From: Rhabditoides inermis | Lineage: Eukaryota > Nematoda > Chromadorea > Rhabditida > Rhabditidae | Reading direction: 5' to 3' | Length of the DNA: 64,000 nt | NCBI GenBank assembly: GCA_963966185.1 | Contig: CAWZYM010000130.1 | Span: 1-64,000, forward strand | Shown here: one piece after another, positions 10,357 to 25,441 of the stretch | Numbering within the stretch: the first letter of the stretch is position 1 | Layout of the letters: every line of letters begins with the position of its first letter | Position numbers and translations under genes: made by a program | Notes under the pieces: model-generated | Told to the model about the DNA's origin: nothing | What the model saw: only the letters and a program-made list of their open reading frames with translations | Database searches by the model: none

Positions 10357-12575
10357 TCAGAAACAGGTGAAAACGTAAATTGGCGTCGTCAATAAACCCA
10401 ACTCATCGTTGCGGCTGAACTTGATGGAACACTCTCGACGAACCGCATTCGTCACTCCGCACCAGCACCTGAACACTTTGATCTGAGACGAGAATAATGT
10501 GATTTCAAGCTGACTTCCTGAAATCCGATTCCATTCCAATTTCCATGCACTTGTTGATTATCTGTTCGATGCTTCTCCATCCATTTCTCGTATAACTGTG
10601 GACGATGCTGGAGTAGCTCTGAACAAGTAGCAATAAGTAAATCAAGTGTAAATCAAGTCCACCATAGCACGGTCGTCGATCATGGCATCCCAATCGTCAA
10701 CCTCCTCTCTAGCAGCGGACTTCTCGACCTAGAATAGAAGAATAGTTTATTCATAAGTTGTTATGACACACACACAAATCGAACAATGAAGTAGTACAGC
10801 TACGGTCTGGAACTGTTCGTATTCGATTTGCGGGGTTTCACTTTCTCCAGACACTGTTGGCATTACAGCATATGCGGAGAGAGGAATCCAGTCACGTCTC
10901 CAGACATCCGTCTTCTTATCCGATATAGAGTATGCGGCTTTGATCCATCCTCGAACGCGTGAGCCTTATGGACCACCTTGCGTCTACCGTCGAACGTTCT
11001 CGAGCTTCTCGCGTCCATTTGCATACTTGCTCCCGGTCGATCCATTTGTCACTATCATGTAGCGAAATCCAAGAATTCCGTGAGTTACCGACTATGTGCA
11101 CTCCCAACAGGCTTATTTGGCTCCTCCTTATCGTCTCACAGTGAACGGCTCCGGATATCGATCGATAACAGCAGCGTACTTCTCTTCCGCTCGCGGGTGC
11201 CGCCGTTGCCCTTCAATTCGCCTTCGCTTTGTACCTTCCTTTCCTCCAATTGAGATTCCGCGCTTCGCCGACTAGTTGCACTTCCACAGGCTTATTTGGC
11301 GTTGCCTTATCGTCTCACAGTGAACGGCTTCAATTTGAGAATTAGTCGATACTCCACGAAACCTCATATCCAAGCGGCGGCGGCGGTGACTTTCATTGTC
11401 GTCGGGTGGTCATTCGAGGGAGCGCGGGAAGGGGCAACCGCTCGCGGGGACGGGAAAATGAGAAGTGACCTCGCTCCAGAATGCCTGTGATGCTTGTTTC
11501 CCAATGCGCAAGCATCACTGCATCCAGATAAGAAGACGTCCCATGAGGCGACGAGCCAGCGAATCCCGACATGGAAGACGAGGAGTAGAAGGAAGAAGAG
11601 TGGATGGGCGACGGATCGATGGCAAGCAGTACCTCCAGATGTGCCTGAACACAAGTCAATCAATACTCGACACGCTTGCATACCCGCGAAAAGAAGTCGA
11701 TTGCAGTCTTGCTCGGGATTTGGCTCATAAACTAAAGCAATCAACTCATTAGCAATTTTTTTTCGAAAAATCTTTTACATCTCGAATACAAGGAAAGGAG
11801 TCGTCTTTGGGCGAGCAGTCTGCACACTCCACGCGGCGCGCACTCATGTTGAAGAATCCGTCGTTGAACGTCTGGTTGCTGATGTGCGGGCACACAATGG
11901 TGCTCCCCATCACGTCATCGATGGGCTAAAATACATATATTATAATCCATACAGCCGATACGGCCACCCACGACGCAGACATGGCCGATGGTGCCTCTTG
12001 CAGTGGCGTGTTTCAGCTTGCAACTGGTGCAGACTCCACCGCATCCCGAAGTACACTTGTTTGTCGCATTCTTCCTGGGGCACTCGAAACAATTGTTCTC
12101 AATGAGCTCTTCTCAAACAAACGACTTTAGGTTTCCCAATCACGGGAGTCTTACCGTGTGGATCAATATTTTCTTTTTGCTCTCGTTGAGACAATTCCAC
12201 AGAGAAATTGCCGGCGAGGCAACCTGAACACTACCATAATGAACAGAGAGACGGCATAACACCCACGTGCTTGAAGTTGAAGCGGTACGAGGGAGGGCGA
12301 CCAGCGTTCAGAGACTGCGCGAGCGAGAAATCTCGAAACGACCTGAAAGAACTTCGCTTCAGCGAACACAATAAGATAAGTTCTCACATTTCAGGTACTG
12401 CTCGGAGCGCGGCGGGTGCAGCTGATAGCTGATTGCTTGTTGAGCGTCGGGTCCGCATGGCGGACAGCTGTTCAGCAGCCGCCACGGTCGTCTTTTGTTC
12501 GCAACTCGAGCACACGCTGATTGAATGGTGGATGGAAATGACGGGATGGTGATGAGAAGAATGCGCGAAGCTCAT
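10357..12575 (-). CDS. Cysteine-rich protein of unknown function, about 12 exons
   Basis: Well-supported exons are 12575-12388, 12342-12267, 12223-12155, 12106-11972, 11925-11779, 11731-11684 and 11644-11470. Further 3' lie a frame running from about 10950 to 10804, then 10728-10663, 10618-10515 and 10468-10357 (stop TGA). All listed junctions keep frame; the 11470-10950 part is uncertain. Exon 4 has a dense cysteine pattern (CFEC, CTSGC, VCTSC, then HVC), suggesting a zinc-binding fold, and exon 5 adds CPH and ECADC. The last exon starts CWCG. I do not recognise the family. The start ATG at 12575 is the first in the open exon. Near 11100-11345 a segment of about 60 bp around a donor site is present twice, a possible local exon duplication. 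Confidence 0.6.
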
Positions 12576-12604
12576 TACGAGTTTAGACTTGCAAATTTCC
12601 AACA

Positions 12605-12645
12605 GTGCAGCGGCGCTGGTTGATTTGTTTTATCCAGTGCTTTTG
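12605..12645 (+). repeat. Short copy of the GCGCTGGTTG end motif
   Basis: GCGCTGGTTGATTTGTTTTA here resembles GCGCTGGTTGGTTTGTGTTA at 2618-2637, so it is probably a fragment of the same hairpin-ended element. It sits just upstream of the cysteine-rich gene. Confidence 0.35.
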
Positions 12646-12718
12646 CTATCCACACGTTGACTATTCGTTTTCGAAGGGAGGGAGTAGGCGATGCCGCCTC
12701 CAGCCGACAGCGAGTGCA

Positions 12719-12872
12719 CCACAGGAACACAGTGGCAGGATCACAGTAGGAACACGGTTTTCCTGCCAAAAAAGGCATGGCCAACAGTTTTGATCGATGG
12801 AGCTTTTTCATATGTTGGCCTAACTCTTGCGCGATCCACACACCCTCGCCGCAGGAACACCGTGTTCCTGCC
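12719..12872. repeat. AGGAACACNGT inverted motif cluster
   Basis: CAGGAACACAGT, TAGGAACACGGTTTTCCTGCC and GCAGGAACACCGTGTTCCTGC cluster here; the last is self-complementary. Another copy lies at 9117-9135. They may be remnants of a short inverted-repeat element. The role is unknown. Confidence 0.4.
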
Positions 12873-12980
12873 GTGGGCCAGTCTGACGATGATCAGGCAG
12901 CCCGCAGTGAGCGAGGAGAACAGGCAGGCGGAGATTCCCATTGTTTGATTGTGTCTACTTGTAGTTTCTCTGAAAGAACC

Positions 12981-13022
<42 letters not shown>

Positions 13023-13180
13023 GCCCCCTCTCGTCATCTCTCTCTCCTTTTCTCTCCCTCTCGCATCCCCTCTCTCCTTCTCATCGCCTCTCGTTCCTTC
13101 GCTTCCTACCGTCCTCTCTTTCCCCTTCCACCTTTCCCCTGCCCTCTCTTCCATCTCACTCTACCTTTCTCAAGAATAGT
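12981..13180 (+). repeat. CT-rich low-complexity tract
   Basis: A pure (CT)n run at 12983-13018 is followed by a long pyrimidine-rich stretch. It precedes an acceptor-like TTCAG at 13185-13189 and could act as an extended polypyrimidine tract for the exon beginning near 13192. Confidence 0.6.
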
Positions 13181-13191
13181 AATTCAGAGAT

Positions 13192-13808
13192 GTCCCCTCC
13201 ACCCAGATGTGGAGGCTGCGACCAAGGCTTCCGATGCAGAGTCGACGGGTACAGCGGATGCGACTCGTGTGTGCGCATCCACACGGGAAACATCCAGGTG
13301 TATAGATTCTACTGGTCTCATGGCTGTGAGAACTTTGCGTACCTCGATAGCTCGATAGGGCTACTGTTCCTCTGCTGGGTTACTGTACCTCGGCTGGGTT
13401 ACTGTACCTCGGCTGAGTTACTGTACCTCGGCTGGGTTACTGTACCTCGGCTGGGCTCTGTACCTTGGTCGGGTTACTGTACTTCGATAGTTTCTTTGAA
13501 CGTTAATAACTGTGTCGTTTCCAGACGCCGTCGTGGATGCACACAGCACATTGCGGCTACCCTCAAGAACCTCATCCTGGCGAAGATTGTGGCACTCAAT
13601 GAAGGGGAGAACGATGGCAGAGTACTATTGGGACAAGTGCATTGACATGCTAGACCTGCTAGACATGGTGAAGAAGAACATCGACCACATCAACAGGCTC
13701 AACTTTGTCGCCGAGTGCGAGCCATTCGATTAGGAGAAGGTGGAGAAGAAGAAGGAGAAGGCGGATTTGGAGGAGCACTACGAGATTGAACAGAAGAACG
13801 CCCTGTAA
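13192..13808 (+). pseudogene. Two-exon gene with an in-frame stop, probable pseudogene
   Basis: A first exon (about 13192-13297, MSPPPRCGGCDQGFRC or an alternative frame) is followed by an intron holding a minisatellite, then an acceptor near 13524. The second exon has a good frame, MAEYYWDKCIDMLDLLDMV, then INRLNFVAECEPFD. It meets TAG (13730-13732) but continues in the same frame for 24 more codons (EKVEKKKEKADLEEHYEIEQ) to a TAA at 13806-13808. The charged tail looks like real coding sequence beyond a nonsense mutation. I do not recognise the family. Confidence 0.4.
13369..13495 (+). repeat. ~20-bp intronic minisatellite
   Basis: About six imperfect copies of GGGTTACTGTACCTCGGCT in tandem, within the intron between the two exons at 13192-13808. 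Confidence 0.8.
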
Positions 13809-14096
13809 AAACGATAAATTTCTTAAAACCTTCGACGTCGATAAATTCGTGAAACAGTTCGAATGTGTGAACATACTGAGTACGGAAGGAATGTAGTGGA
13901 AGTTGGGTCATCACGATGCAATTAGCTTCAACAGTGTTCAACTTCTTGAAATAATAACGATCAACAGCAACAACAGTATGCAAGGCGCGAGCAATAACCT
14001 GTATGTACATGAATCAACAACAATATCTACGAACAACAACCTGCATAACAACATTATAACATTAGAGTAGCATCTTGGATGACCCTCTACTCCTTG

Positions 14097-14247
14097 CCGA
14101 ACGCCTCCATCTTCTTTGTCAGCTGTCGAATCTTCTCGATTCGAGCCGCCTTCCGCTTGGACTTCTCGCAAGTGCACAGACGACGCTCGTAGATGTTGCC
14201 TCGAGGGGACACGGATACGATGTACGGCTCACTGGAGAGGGAGGGGT

Positions 14248-14278
<31 letters not shown>

Positions 14279-14443
14279 TGGGGTGGGAGTGGAAGAGAGA
14301 GAGAGAGAGAGAAGAGGGAGAGAGAGGGAGGGGGGAGAGAGAGGGATTGGGAGTGGAAGAGAGAGGAGAGGGTGGAGAGAGAGTGGGAGTGGAAGAGAGA
14401 GAGATAGGAGGAAGAAAGGGTGGGAGAAGGACGGAGAGAGAGG

Positions 14444-14497
<54 letters not shown>

Positions 14498-15146
14498 GAC
14501 TCACAAGGCTCCCTTGATGTAGACAGTCGAGTCGAGCGGACAGCCAAGTGCGACGCGCATCATGATAGAGTACTGGAAAGATCAAATAAACATAAAACGA
14601 CAAAGTCTTTAGCAAAGCACCAATTTTCGAGCTACATCTCGGTAGAGCAACATACGTGTTTTTTTTTGCCGCACTGATAGCGAGAACAGCTATGGTAGCA
14701 AGTGACAAGACAGGGGCGAATGCAGTCCCTCACCCCATTGTCCGCGATCTTCTTGTGAACGATCGCCGATTGCTTGGATCGATCCACAGACACGATGAAG
14801 TCAGCATCGCCGAAACCGCGCACGGCTGAAGAAAACCAGGTGAGAGAGAGGGGAGAGAGAGGAGAGAGAGAGAAGAGAGAGAGAGGGGGAGGGAAAGAGA
14901 GAGAGAAGGAGAGAGAGAGAGAGAGAAGGAGAGAGGGGGGAGGGAGAGAGGGAAAGGGAAAGAGAAGGAGAGAGGGAGAGATAGGGGAGAGAGAGAGAGA
15001 GAGAGAGAGACAGGCGCACCTCTGATGGGGTTCTGGCTGGCCCCCTCGATGACTGCGCGTGTCTCCAGCTGCTTGTCCATCACCACCACCTCTCCCTTCA
15101 ACCCTCCGAGAATGATACACTGACTCGACAGGTCAATGCACGACAC
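14097..15146 (-). CDS. Propeller-like protein, last four exons (5' part not found)
   Basis: Exons 15146-15020, 14825-14734, 14572-14505 and 14231-14097 join in frame and end in TAG. Exon 1 shown here reads SCIDLSSQCIILGGLKGEVVV followed by MDKQ, and exon 2 reads GFGDADFIVSVDRS; these fit blades of a beta-propeller (WD40-like) fold. The C-terminal 30 residues are basic and helical (KSKRKAARIEKIRQLTKKM), possibly a coiled coil. No upstream exons could be identified before 15147, so the gene may be truncated or its 5' part displaced by repeats. Its introns carry long GA/CT microsatellites. Confidence 0.6.
14240..14502 (+). repeat. GA-rich microsatellite in an intron
   Basis: Almost pure (GA)n and GGAGA variants fill the intron between the last two exons of the minus-strand gene, ending directly at its donor. 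Confidence 0.9.
14841..15011 (+). repeat. GA-rich microsatellite in an intron
   Basis: A second (GA)n/GGAGA tract fills the next intron of the same gene. Confidence 0.9.
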
Positions 15147-15544
15147 CTGTAGCAATGAGTGAACTGAACACTTTTCTGCATCCTATATTACTGTGTACCA
15201 TTAAAAAAATGATCTCGAAAGTTGCTACCCACCGAATGAGGCTTTGCTATAGGGAGCAATACCCTCTAAAGACCCATCCCAAGACAGTACATGCACAACG
15301 CACACTTCTCCAACGCCAAAGTTTGTGTAAATATATTGCCTAAACCAGTCACGAACATTTCCACCTAAACGTTCGCAATCGAAGGTGTGCTCGAAATACA
15401 GAGGCCGCTCATCCTCCCGTTCTTGTCCCGCGATCGAATTGCGCACACGAAACTTCTCGCGTCTTGTCTCCGCGATCCGCTCGCGACACAACCTCGGACC
15501 ACTGAATCCGGTGGGACACTGATCCCCTCACACACGGAAGATTC
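15147..15544. other. No confident gene
   Basis: A minus-strand frame at 15491-15225 includes a plausible exon-like part (RPLYFEHTFDCERLGGN), but no joined model could be built. Confidence 0.3.
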
Positions 15545-15617
15545 CGCTCCCGGGAAGGTTCAAACTTCCGACCTTTCGGTTAACAGCCGAACGCGCTGCC
15601 CATTGCGCCACGGAAGC
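15545..15617 (-). tRNA. tRNA-Asn (anticodon GTT)
   Basis: The 73-nt minus-strand sequence folds into a cloverleaf. The acceptor stem GCTTCCG pairs with CGGGAGC (one G-U). The A box is TGGCGCAATGGG. The anticodon arm TTCGG-CTGTTAA-CCGAA carries GTT. The T arm GGAAG-TTTGAAC-CTTCC holds the B box. There is no CCA and no clear downstream T run, so it may be weakly expressed or a recent tRNA pseudogene. Confidence 0.8.
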
Positions 15618-16620
15618 ACTGTTCGCACAAGGGATACACACTCGGAGCTCCTCGTTCTCATAACACGCGTTCACAGGAAAGGTCGCCTCATACGAAGACA
15701 AATTAAATATCGTTTCGGATGGATACGATCAGTAGAGCACGCACAATCCGCTAAATTCAGTTAAGTACGAAATGAAACAATTCTGGAATATCGATCATAT
15801 GAAAATAAAAAAGGTAGCGAAAGTGTATAAACTCGTGCATGACTTGCACGACAATGTAAGGTAGCACACAATTGCTGAACCTGACCAACTACACGAAAGA
15901 ACGGTAAATTAACGAAACATTTCGAAAATACGAAACGAGCTCTATGAAGACGAATGCACCGAACACGCCGGTTACAAGTGGCGCAAAATTTATATGAAGC
16001 ACCCCGACTTCCCCGACATACTTTAAACAACTAATACCGAGAAAAAATTCAAAAATATAATACCCAAATTACAACAGCAACGCCTAGAATGGAGACTCGC
16101 CGCGCGGCCGGGACAGCAAGGGCTAAGCCCCACCCACTGACCACATTTTCTCGCAGACAGTGCATAGTAGCTGCGCATTGCGTGTCCGACAGACTCAAAA
16201 CACGCATTCCCACTTTATCTGACTTGCCATGACGAGCGCGAGTGTCATCTCCAGTTTCCCCTTCGCTGGCTTCATCGCTTCTCTGGAAATAAAAAATAAA
16301 AAAACAATAAAACAGAGGGCTCGAGGGCTCGAATGTTTTTCAAACTACGGTCCAATCACTGTATCACCAGGATCTCGCCGAGTTCATGTTTGCGCGTTTT
16401 CAAGAGAGATATTTGTTGCATTCGCACGGAGAGCAACTACAGTGGGTGGGCAAATCAGTTGCCGCCAGTAGAGAGCAGAGTGAACAGAGTGCGAGGCGGC
16501 AAAAATCGATAGACATGCGAGAGCACGCGAATAAATTCACATTCAAACTTTCGCGCGCGCGCAATTTTCAAATGCGGGGCGGGCGAGCGGAGTGGTGGTG
16601 GAACTTAATATTCCCTGGAC
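15618..16620. other. Intergenic stretch without a recognised gene
   Basis: Moderately AT-rich with scattered short frames on both strands. A possible minus-strand first exon starts MKPAKGKLEMTLALVM near 16288, without supporting partners. Confidence 0.35.
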
Positions 16621-16697
16621 TGTAGCTGCGTAGTGCAGTGGCAGCGCAGTTGTCTCTGAATACTGCGCGCCCGCGGGTTCGAGTCCCGTGGTGGGAA
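16621..16697 (+). other. tRNA-like sequence (SINE head)
   Basis: TAGTGCAGTGG fits the pol III A-box consensus and GGTTCGAGTCC is a perfect B box. The T arm pairs, but the anticodon arm has an 11-base loop, so it is not a normal tRNA. A related, more decayed copy is at 52553-52625. A tRNA-derived SINE is the most likely reading. Confidence 0.5.
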
Positions 16698-16950
16698 GAG
16701 ATTTTGCTAACTGCAAGATGTTAAAAAAAATTGTTTAAAAAAAACCCGCAAGCGAGTGAGAGGGTTTCGTAAGCCCCGCCCATCGCCTGCGAATCATATA
16801 TTTCGCCGTTGGCAGAGTGGTATATAGGATCCAAGTCGACTATATGAGTTCCTCCTTTCTCATTCCCCAGCTTTCGCATCCATAACTTAGGCACGGCAGC
16901 ACTCCTTGTCTAGAACACGCGCGGAGATATGGGGGTGCTGCGATATCCTA

Positions 16951-17856
16951 TATCACACGATCCGCGTAAGAATCGAACGAATTTCGGGCAGGTGGGACCT
17001 AGGAGCAACGTGCGTGGATACAGGGGTTTTCAAGGATGCTCTACAAGGTAGTATAGGTGGTTTTGTCCCAATATGCACGTTTGGTCCAGTAAGGGACCAT
17101 GACCTCAAATCAGTCAGTTTTCATCCAAAACATTTTCTAAAAGGCTTGTTCGATTTGTCTTGATAATATAAAACTTTTTATACATAAACAATTTTTCCAT
17201 AAAATAAAAAATAAAAAAGTTATGATCAAAAAAATGCAAATAAATTTATATTTTGTTTTTTTTAGAACTTTACGCCCCGAAACAACAATAGCGACTAACA
17301 CTATTAGATTTTACGCATTCAATCTAGTTACTATGATTTTTATCGAGAAAATCTGGTGTTGCCTTTTCTTTCATCCAGGGCGATGAAAATGGCCTGAAAT
17401 CAAAATTTTCCTTTTTCTGCCATTTTCCAAGTCTTTCGTTTCGAAACAACATAAACCACTACTAAGTTCGGATTCTACATCTTTTAATTAATATATATGC
17501 TGGTTTATAGCCAAATCCGGTTTTGCCTTTTTCTCTTCACTTGTCACTTTTACTTGTCATTTGTGCCATTTTCATCGCCCTGGATGAGCGAAAAGGCAAC
17601 ACCGGATTTGGCTATAAACCAGCATATAAATTAATTAAAAGATGTAGAATCCGAATATAGTAGTGGTTTATGTTGTTTCGAATCGAAAGACTTGGAAAAT
17701 GGCAGAAAAAGGGAAATTTTGATTTCAGGCCATTTTCATCGCCCTGGATGAAAGAAAAGGCAACACCAGATTTTCTCGATAAAAATCATAGTAACTAATT
17801 CAAATGCGTAAATTTGATAGTACTAGTCGCTATTGTTGTTTCGGGGCGAAAAGTTC

Positions 17857-17901
<45 letters not shown>

Positions 17902-18184
17902 TTATTTGCATTTTTTTGATCATAACTTTTTTCTTTTCTACTTTATGGAAAAATTGTTTATGTACAAAAAAGTTTATATTATCAAGACAAATTGAACAAG
18001 CTCTTCAGAAGTTGTTTTGGATAAAAACTGACTGATTTGAGGTCATAGTCCCTTACTGGACCAAATTTGCATATTGGGACAAAACCACCTATACTACCTT
18101 GTAGAGCACCCTTGAAAACCCCTGTATTTACGCACGTTGCTTCTAGGTCCCACCTCGTTCGATTCTTACGCGGATCGTGTGATA
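16951..18184. mobile_element. 1.23-kb palindromic fold-back element
   Basis: The left end TATCACACGATCCGCG is repeated inverted at the right end (CGCGGATCGTGTGATA, 18169-18184). The two arms, each about 580 bp, match almost throughout, with the centre near 17531-17588. The right arm has gained a (TA)n run (about 17861-17897). There is no coding capacity; it is a large non-autonomous DNA transposon. Confidence 0.85.
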
Positions 18185-18606
18185 TACTAAACAGATAAGA
18201 TAAGCATGTATGCATGGAACATCCGTCACAAACAACGACTCATGAGGATATTTGTTGTAAAAAAAAATCGGTGCAACCAGCTGTTTGGATGCGCAGCGCC
18301 TCAAGCAAATCGCCGCCGCGTTTTTCGCGGGCCGCTCGGAAGCCCCGTGAAATGGTGACCTCCGAGCTTGATTCACTCTAATCAATCAAAACTCTAATCA
18401 AAACATGAAGCGGTGAAAGAGCACTGCGCACCCCCGACTCTGCGCTCTAGCCCCCCCCCCCCGCGGTATGTCTGCGTCTCTGCACCCGCGGTCCGTTGCA
18501 AAATAGTCCCACCTTCTTTTTTGGTTTCATAATTTTGTCCAGAATTTCGTTTTACATTTTATTGCTTCTTTCATGATATGATTTTCATTATGTGATTTTC
18601 GTTCAG
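18185..18606. other. Region upstream of the F-box gene
   Basis: No exon recognised. Contains a C run (18450-18459). The TTTTCGTTCAG directly before the ATG at 18607 could be a trans-splice or cis-splice acceptor. Confidence 0.35.
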
Positions 18607-22661
<4,055 letters not shown>

Positions 22662-22781
22662 AATTTCCTATGGTTAAGGTATGTCAGCTGAGGTACAGCT
22701 CTTACGGAACGAGACTCAGAGATGCCCTTTTAGAGTTAAGGTTCTATGGTCCCTGGGATGTCAGCATAATTCAGACATCTC

Positions 22782-22803
22782 ATTTGCATAATTCCTTATA
22801 TGG
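22782..22803 (+). promoter_or_regulatory. Octamer plus CArG module, repeated in each unit
   Basis: ATTTGCAT (POU octamer consensus) is followed 4 bases later by CCTTATATGG, a perfect CArG box. The same pair recurs near the head of family A and C units. Family B units have ATTTGCAT and a different but equally valid CArG, CCAAATATGG (for example 24788-24812). Confidence 0.45.
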
Positions 22804-24390
22804 GTTCTACGAGAGGGACTTTGGACTTTGACTCGAAAATAGACTTTTCACTATAACTCAATAACGAATTGAGGTAGACAGTTCATATTCACACCATACA
22901 ACAACCTAACTAAGACAAAACTTTTAGTAAAGATATTATGTAAACAAGTAAACAAGTAAACAAATTATGTAAACAATCTCGGAAACCTTAATAACTTTGT
23001 TAGTTTGCAATGTAGACACTTCATACTCATACCATAACACAAGTACACAAGTACATTTATGATAGTAAACAACTCATGTCAACAAGTAAACAAAGAAGTA
23101 AACAACACAATTTTTCATTTAAGAGGTATCTAACGTGTACTAGACCATGTACTGAGTTCAAATTTGTTGTTTACATGAAATGTAAACAAGTAAACAAATT
23201 TGTAAACAACTCCAAATCTCATTTAAAAGGTACCTAACGTGTACTAGACCAAGTACTGAGTTCAGAATTGTTGTTTGAAATTATGTTATGAGTATATATT
23301 TAGAGGTCGTAAATCAGACATCTCATTTGCATAATTCCTTATATGGGTTCACCGAGAAGGTCACATTTTTGACATTCTCTAAAACTTGACTCAGCCCACG
23401 TACAGGTACCATACTTGGCACTTATAGTTAACTGGTACAAGTCATCATAACCCAGGTATATGAGCTCATTTGCATAACTCCTTATATGGGTTCACCAAGA
23501 ACCTACTCTGGACTTAGAACATGAATTTTGTGGCAGTTCTATATGAACTATGTCAGTTTTTGACCCAGACACTTGATACTTGCTACAAGTAACAAGTACA
23601 CAAGTTCAAAACTTTTGGTAAACAACAACAGTAAACAAGTAAACAAAAAAGTAAACAAGTACAAAACTCATTTTAAAGGTATCTAACATGTACTAGACCA
23701 AGTACTCAGTTCGTAGTTGTTGTTTACAAATGAAGTAAACAAGTAAACAAATTTGTAAACAACTCAGAAGTGTGTTTTAAAGGTCTCTAACATGTAGTAC
23801 ACAAAGTACTCAGTTCGATTAGGTTGTTTATTTCTGATGTAAACAAGTAAACAAAAAAGTAAACAAGTACAAATCTCATTTTAGTGGTGTCTAACGTGTA
23901 CTAGACCAAGTACTAAGTTCATATTAGTTGTTTACAAGTGAAGTAAACAAGTAAACAAGTTTGTAAACAACTCAGAAATGTGTTTTAAAAGTCTCTAACA
24001 TGTGGTACACAAAGTACAGAGTTCGATTTTGTTCTTTATTCGGCATGTAAACAAGTAAACAAAAAAGTAAACAAGTACAAATATCATTTTATTGGTGTCT
24101 AACGTGTACTAGACCAATTACTGAGTTCATATTTGTTGTCTACAAGTGAAGTAAACAAGTAAACAAGTTTGTAAACAACTCAGAAATGTGTTTTAAAAGT
24201 CTCTAACATGTGGTACACAAAGTACAGAGTTCGATTTTGTTCTTTATTCGGCATGTAAACAAGTAAACAAAAAAGTAAACAAGTACAAATATCATTTTAT
24301 TGGTGTCTAACGTGTACTAGACCAATTACTGAGTTCAGAGATGTTGTTTAAAGTTACGTTATGAGTATATTTTTAGGGGTTATACAGCGG

Positions 24391-24491
24391 AAAGGCGAGC
24401 GCGCCGAAGGCGCGCGAGCCTTGGAGCAAACGCGGCGCGAAGCGCCGCCACTAGCGGCCGGAGGCGAGCGAAGCGAGCCTCCGGCCGCTAG
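24391..24491 (+). repeat. Three-hairpin 3' end with GAA triloops (unit 1)
   Basis: Hairpin a: AAGGC, GA, GCGCGCC, GAA loop, GGCGCGC, GA, GCCTT. Hairpin b: GCGGCGC, GAA, GCGCCGC. Hairpin c: a 15-bp stem beginning CTAGCGGCC, then GA, GC, GAA, GC, GA, then the complement ending CTAG. Hairpins a and c contain tandem G-A mismatches flanking the inner stem. Repeated in units 3, 4 and 6. Confidence 0.8.
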
Positions 24492-25441
24492 TCACCCCCC
24501 ACCTCCTATAAATTATGCTATGGTGTTTGTTTGTTTGTCTGTCCGCAGTTGTATCTCAAGTTGTAGTGATCGTTGGGGGTTGAGGTATGGAAATTAGATC
24601 CTAGGTGGTCCTGGTATGCAATCGTTTACCTGTGGTCCTGATCTGACCTTTCCTTATATGGGTTGACCGAAACTCTCATGGACATAGACGAAATTTTAAG
24701 CACTTTTTATGTAAACTATGATTCGTTTTCAAGCTACTGAGATGCCCTTTTGGGGTTAAGGTACTGTAGGGTCGAGAATTTAAGTTTTGATTTTTGACCT
24801 CATTTGCATATTTCCAAATATGGTAATGACGTATCTCGGTCAGTTTTGATGCCAAAGACTCCAAACTTGGTATGTGACCTGGAGGCAAGTCAGCGATGTT
24901 GTTGTTTAAATGTTTGTCAACAAGTAAACAACTTTGTAAACAAATTAAAAGTTTGTTTTGAAGGTGTCTAAGATGTAGTACACCAAGAGGCGAGTTCAAA
25001 AATGTTGTTTACAGATGAAGTAAACAAGTAAACAACTTTGTAAACAATCTGAAAATGTGTTTTGAAGATGTCAAATGTTTAGTAGCATTCTTGGTGTGTT
25101 CAAAAATGTTGTTTACAGATGTTGTAAACAAGTAAACAAATACGTAAACAACCTGAAAACGAGTTTGAAAGGTGTATAACGAGTAGTAGACTTGGAGGTG
25201 AGTTAAAAAAAATGTTGTTTACATGAAGTGTAAACAAGTAAACAAATTTGTAAACAATGTTCGATTGTCATCATTTTTTGTATTTTGTATTCTAATGTAC
25301 TTCTAAATTGCATTAGAAGTTTGTGGACATATTTTAGTTATGAAATTAGATTTGAGTGATGATTTCAGTTTTGATGTTTAAGTGTTGAGGCCGCCGAAGG
25401 CGGCCCTAGCCCGAGCGGCGCGCCAGCGCCGCTCGGGCTAG
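24492..25441 (+). mobile_element. Helitron-like unit 2 (family B)
   Basis: Starts TCACCCCCCACC, then TATAAATTATGCTATGG, and ends with a GGCCGCC-GAA-GGCGGCC hairpin followed by a 16-bp CTAG-ended stem with a GCCA loop. 950 bp, non-coding. Confidence 0.65.
25388..25441 (+). repeat. Two-hairpin 3' end (unit 2)
   Basis: GGCCGCC-GAA-GGCGGCC is followed directly by a perfect 16-bp stem (CTAGCCCGAGCGGCGC) closing a GCCA loop and ending CTAG. The same structure ends unit 7 (30779) and unit 8 (54113). Confidence 0.85.

Noticed and set aside
14075..15120. Long frames in GA/CT tracts (also 36100-47900 and 50700-52250)
   Set aside because: Low-complexity repeats give open frames of RE or SL repeats on either strand; they are intron or minisatellite sequence.
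15761..16030. Minus-strand 89-codon frame with several cysteines
   Set aside because: No splice partners and no clear zinc-finger spacing; likely chance.
24361..24597. Open frames across the hairpin clusters (also 27216-27440 and 30697-30900)
   Set aside because: They arise from GC-rich palindromes without stops and have no codon or protein support.
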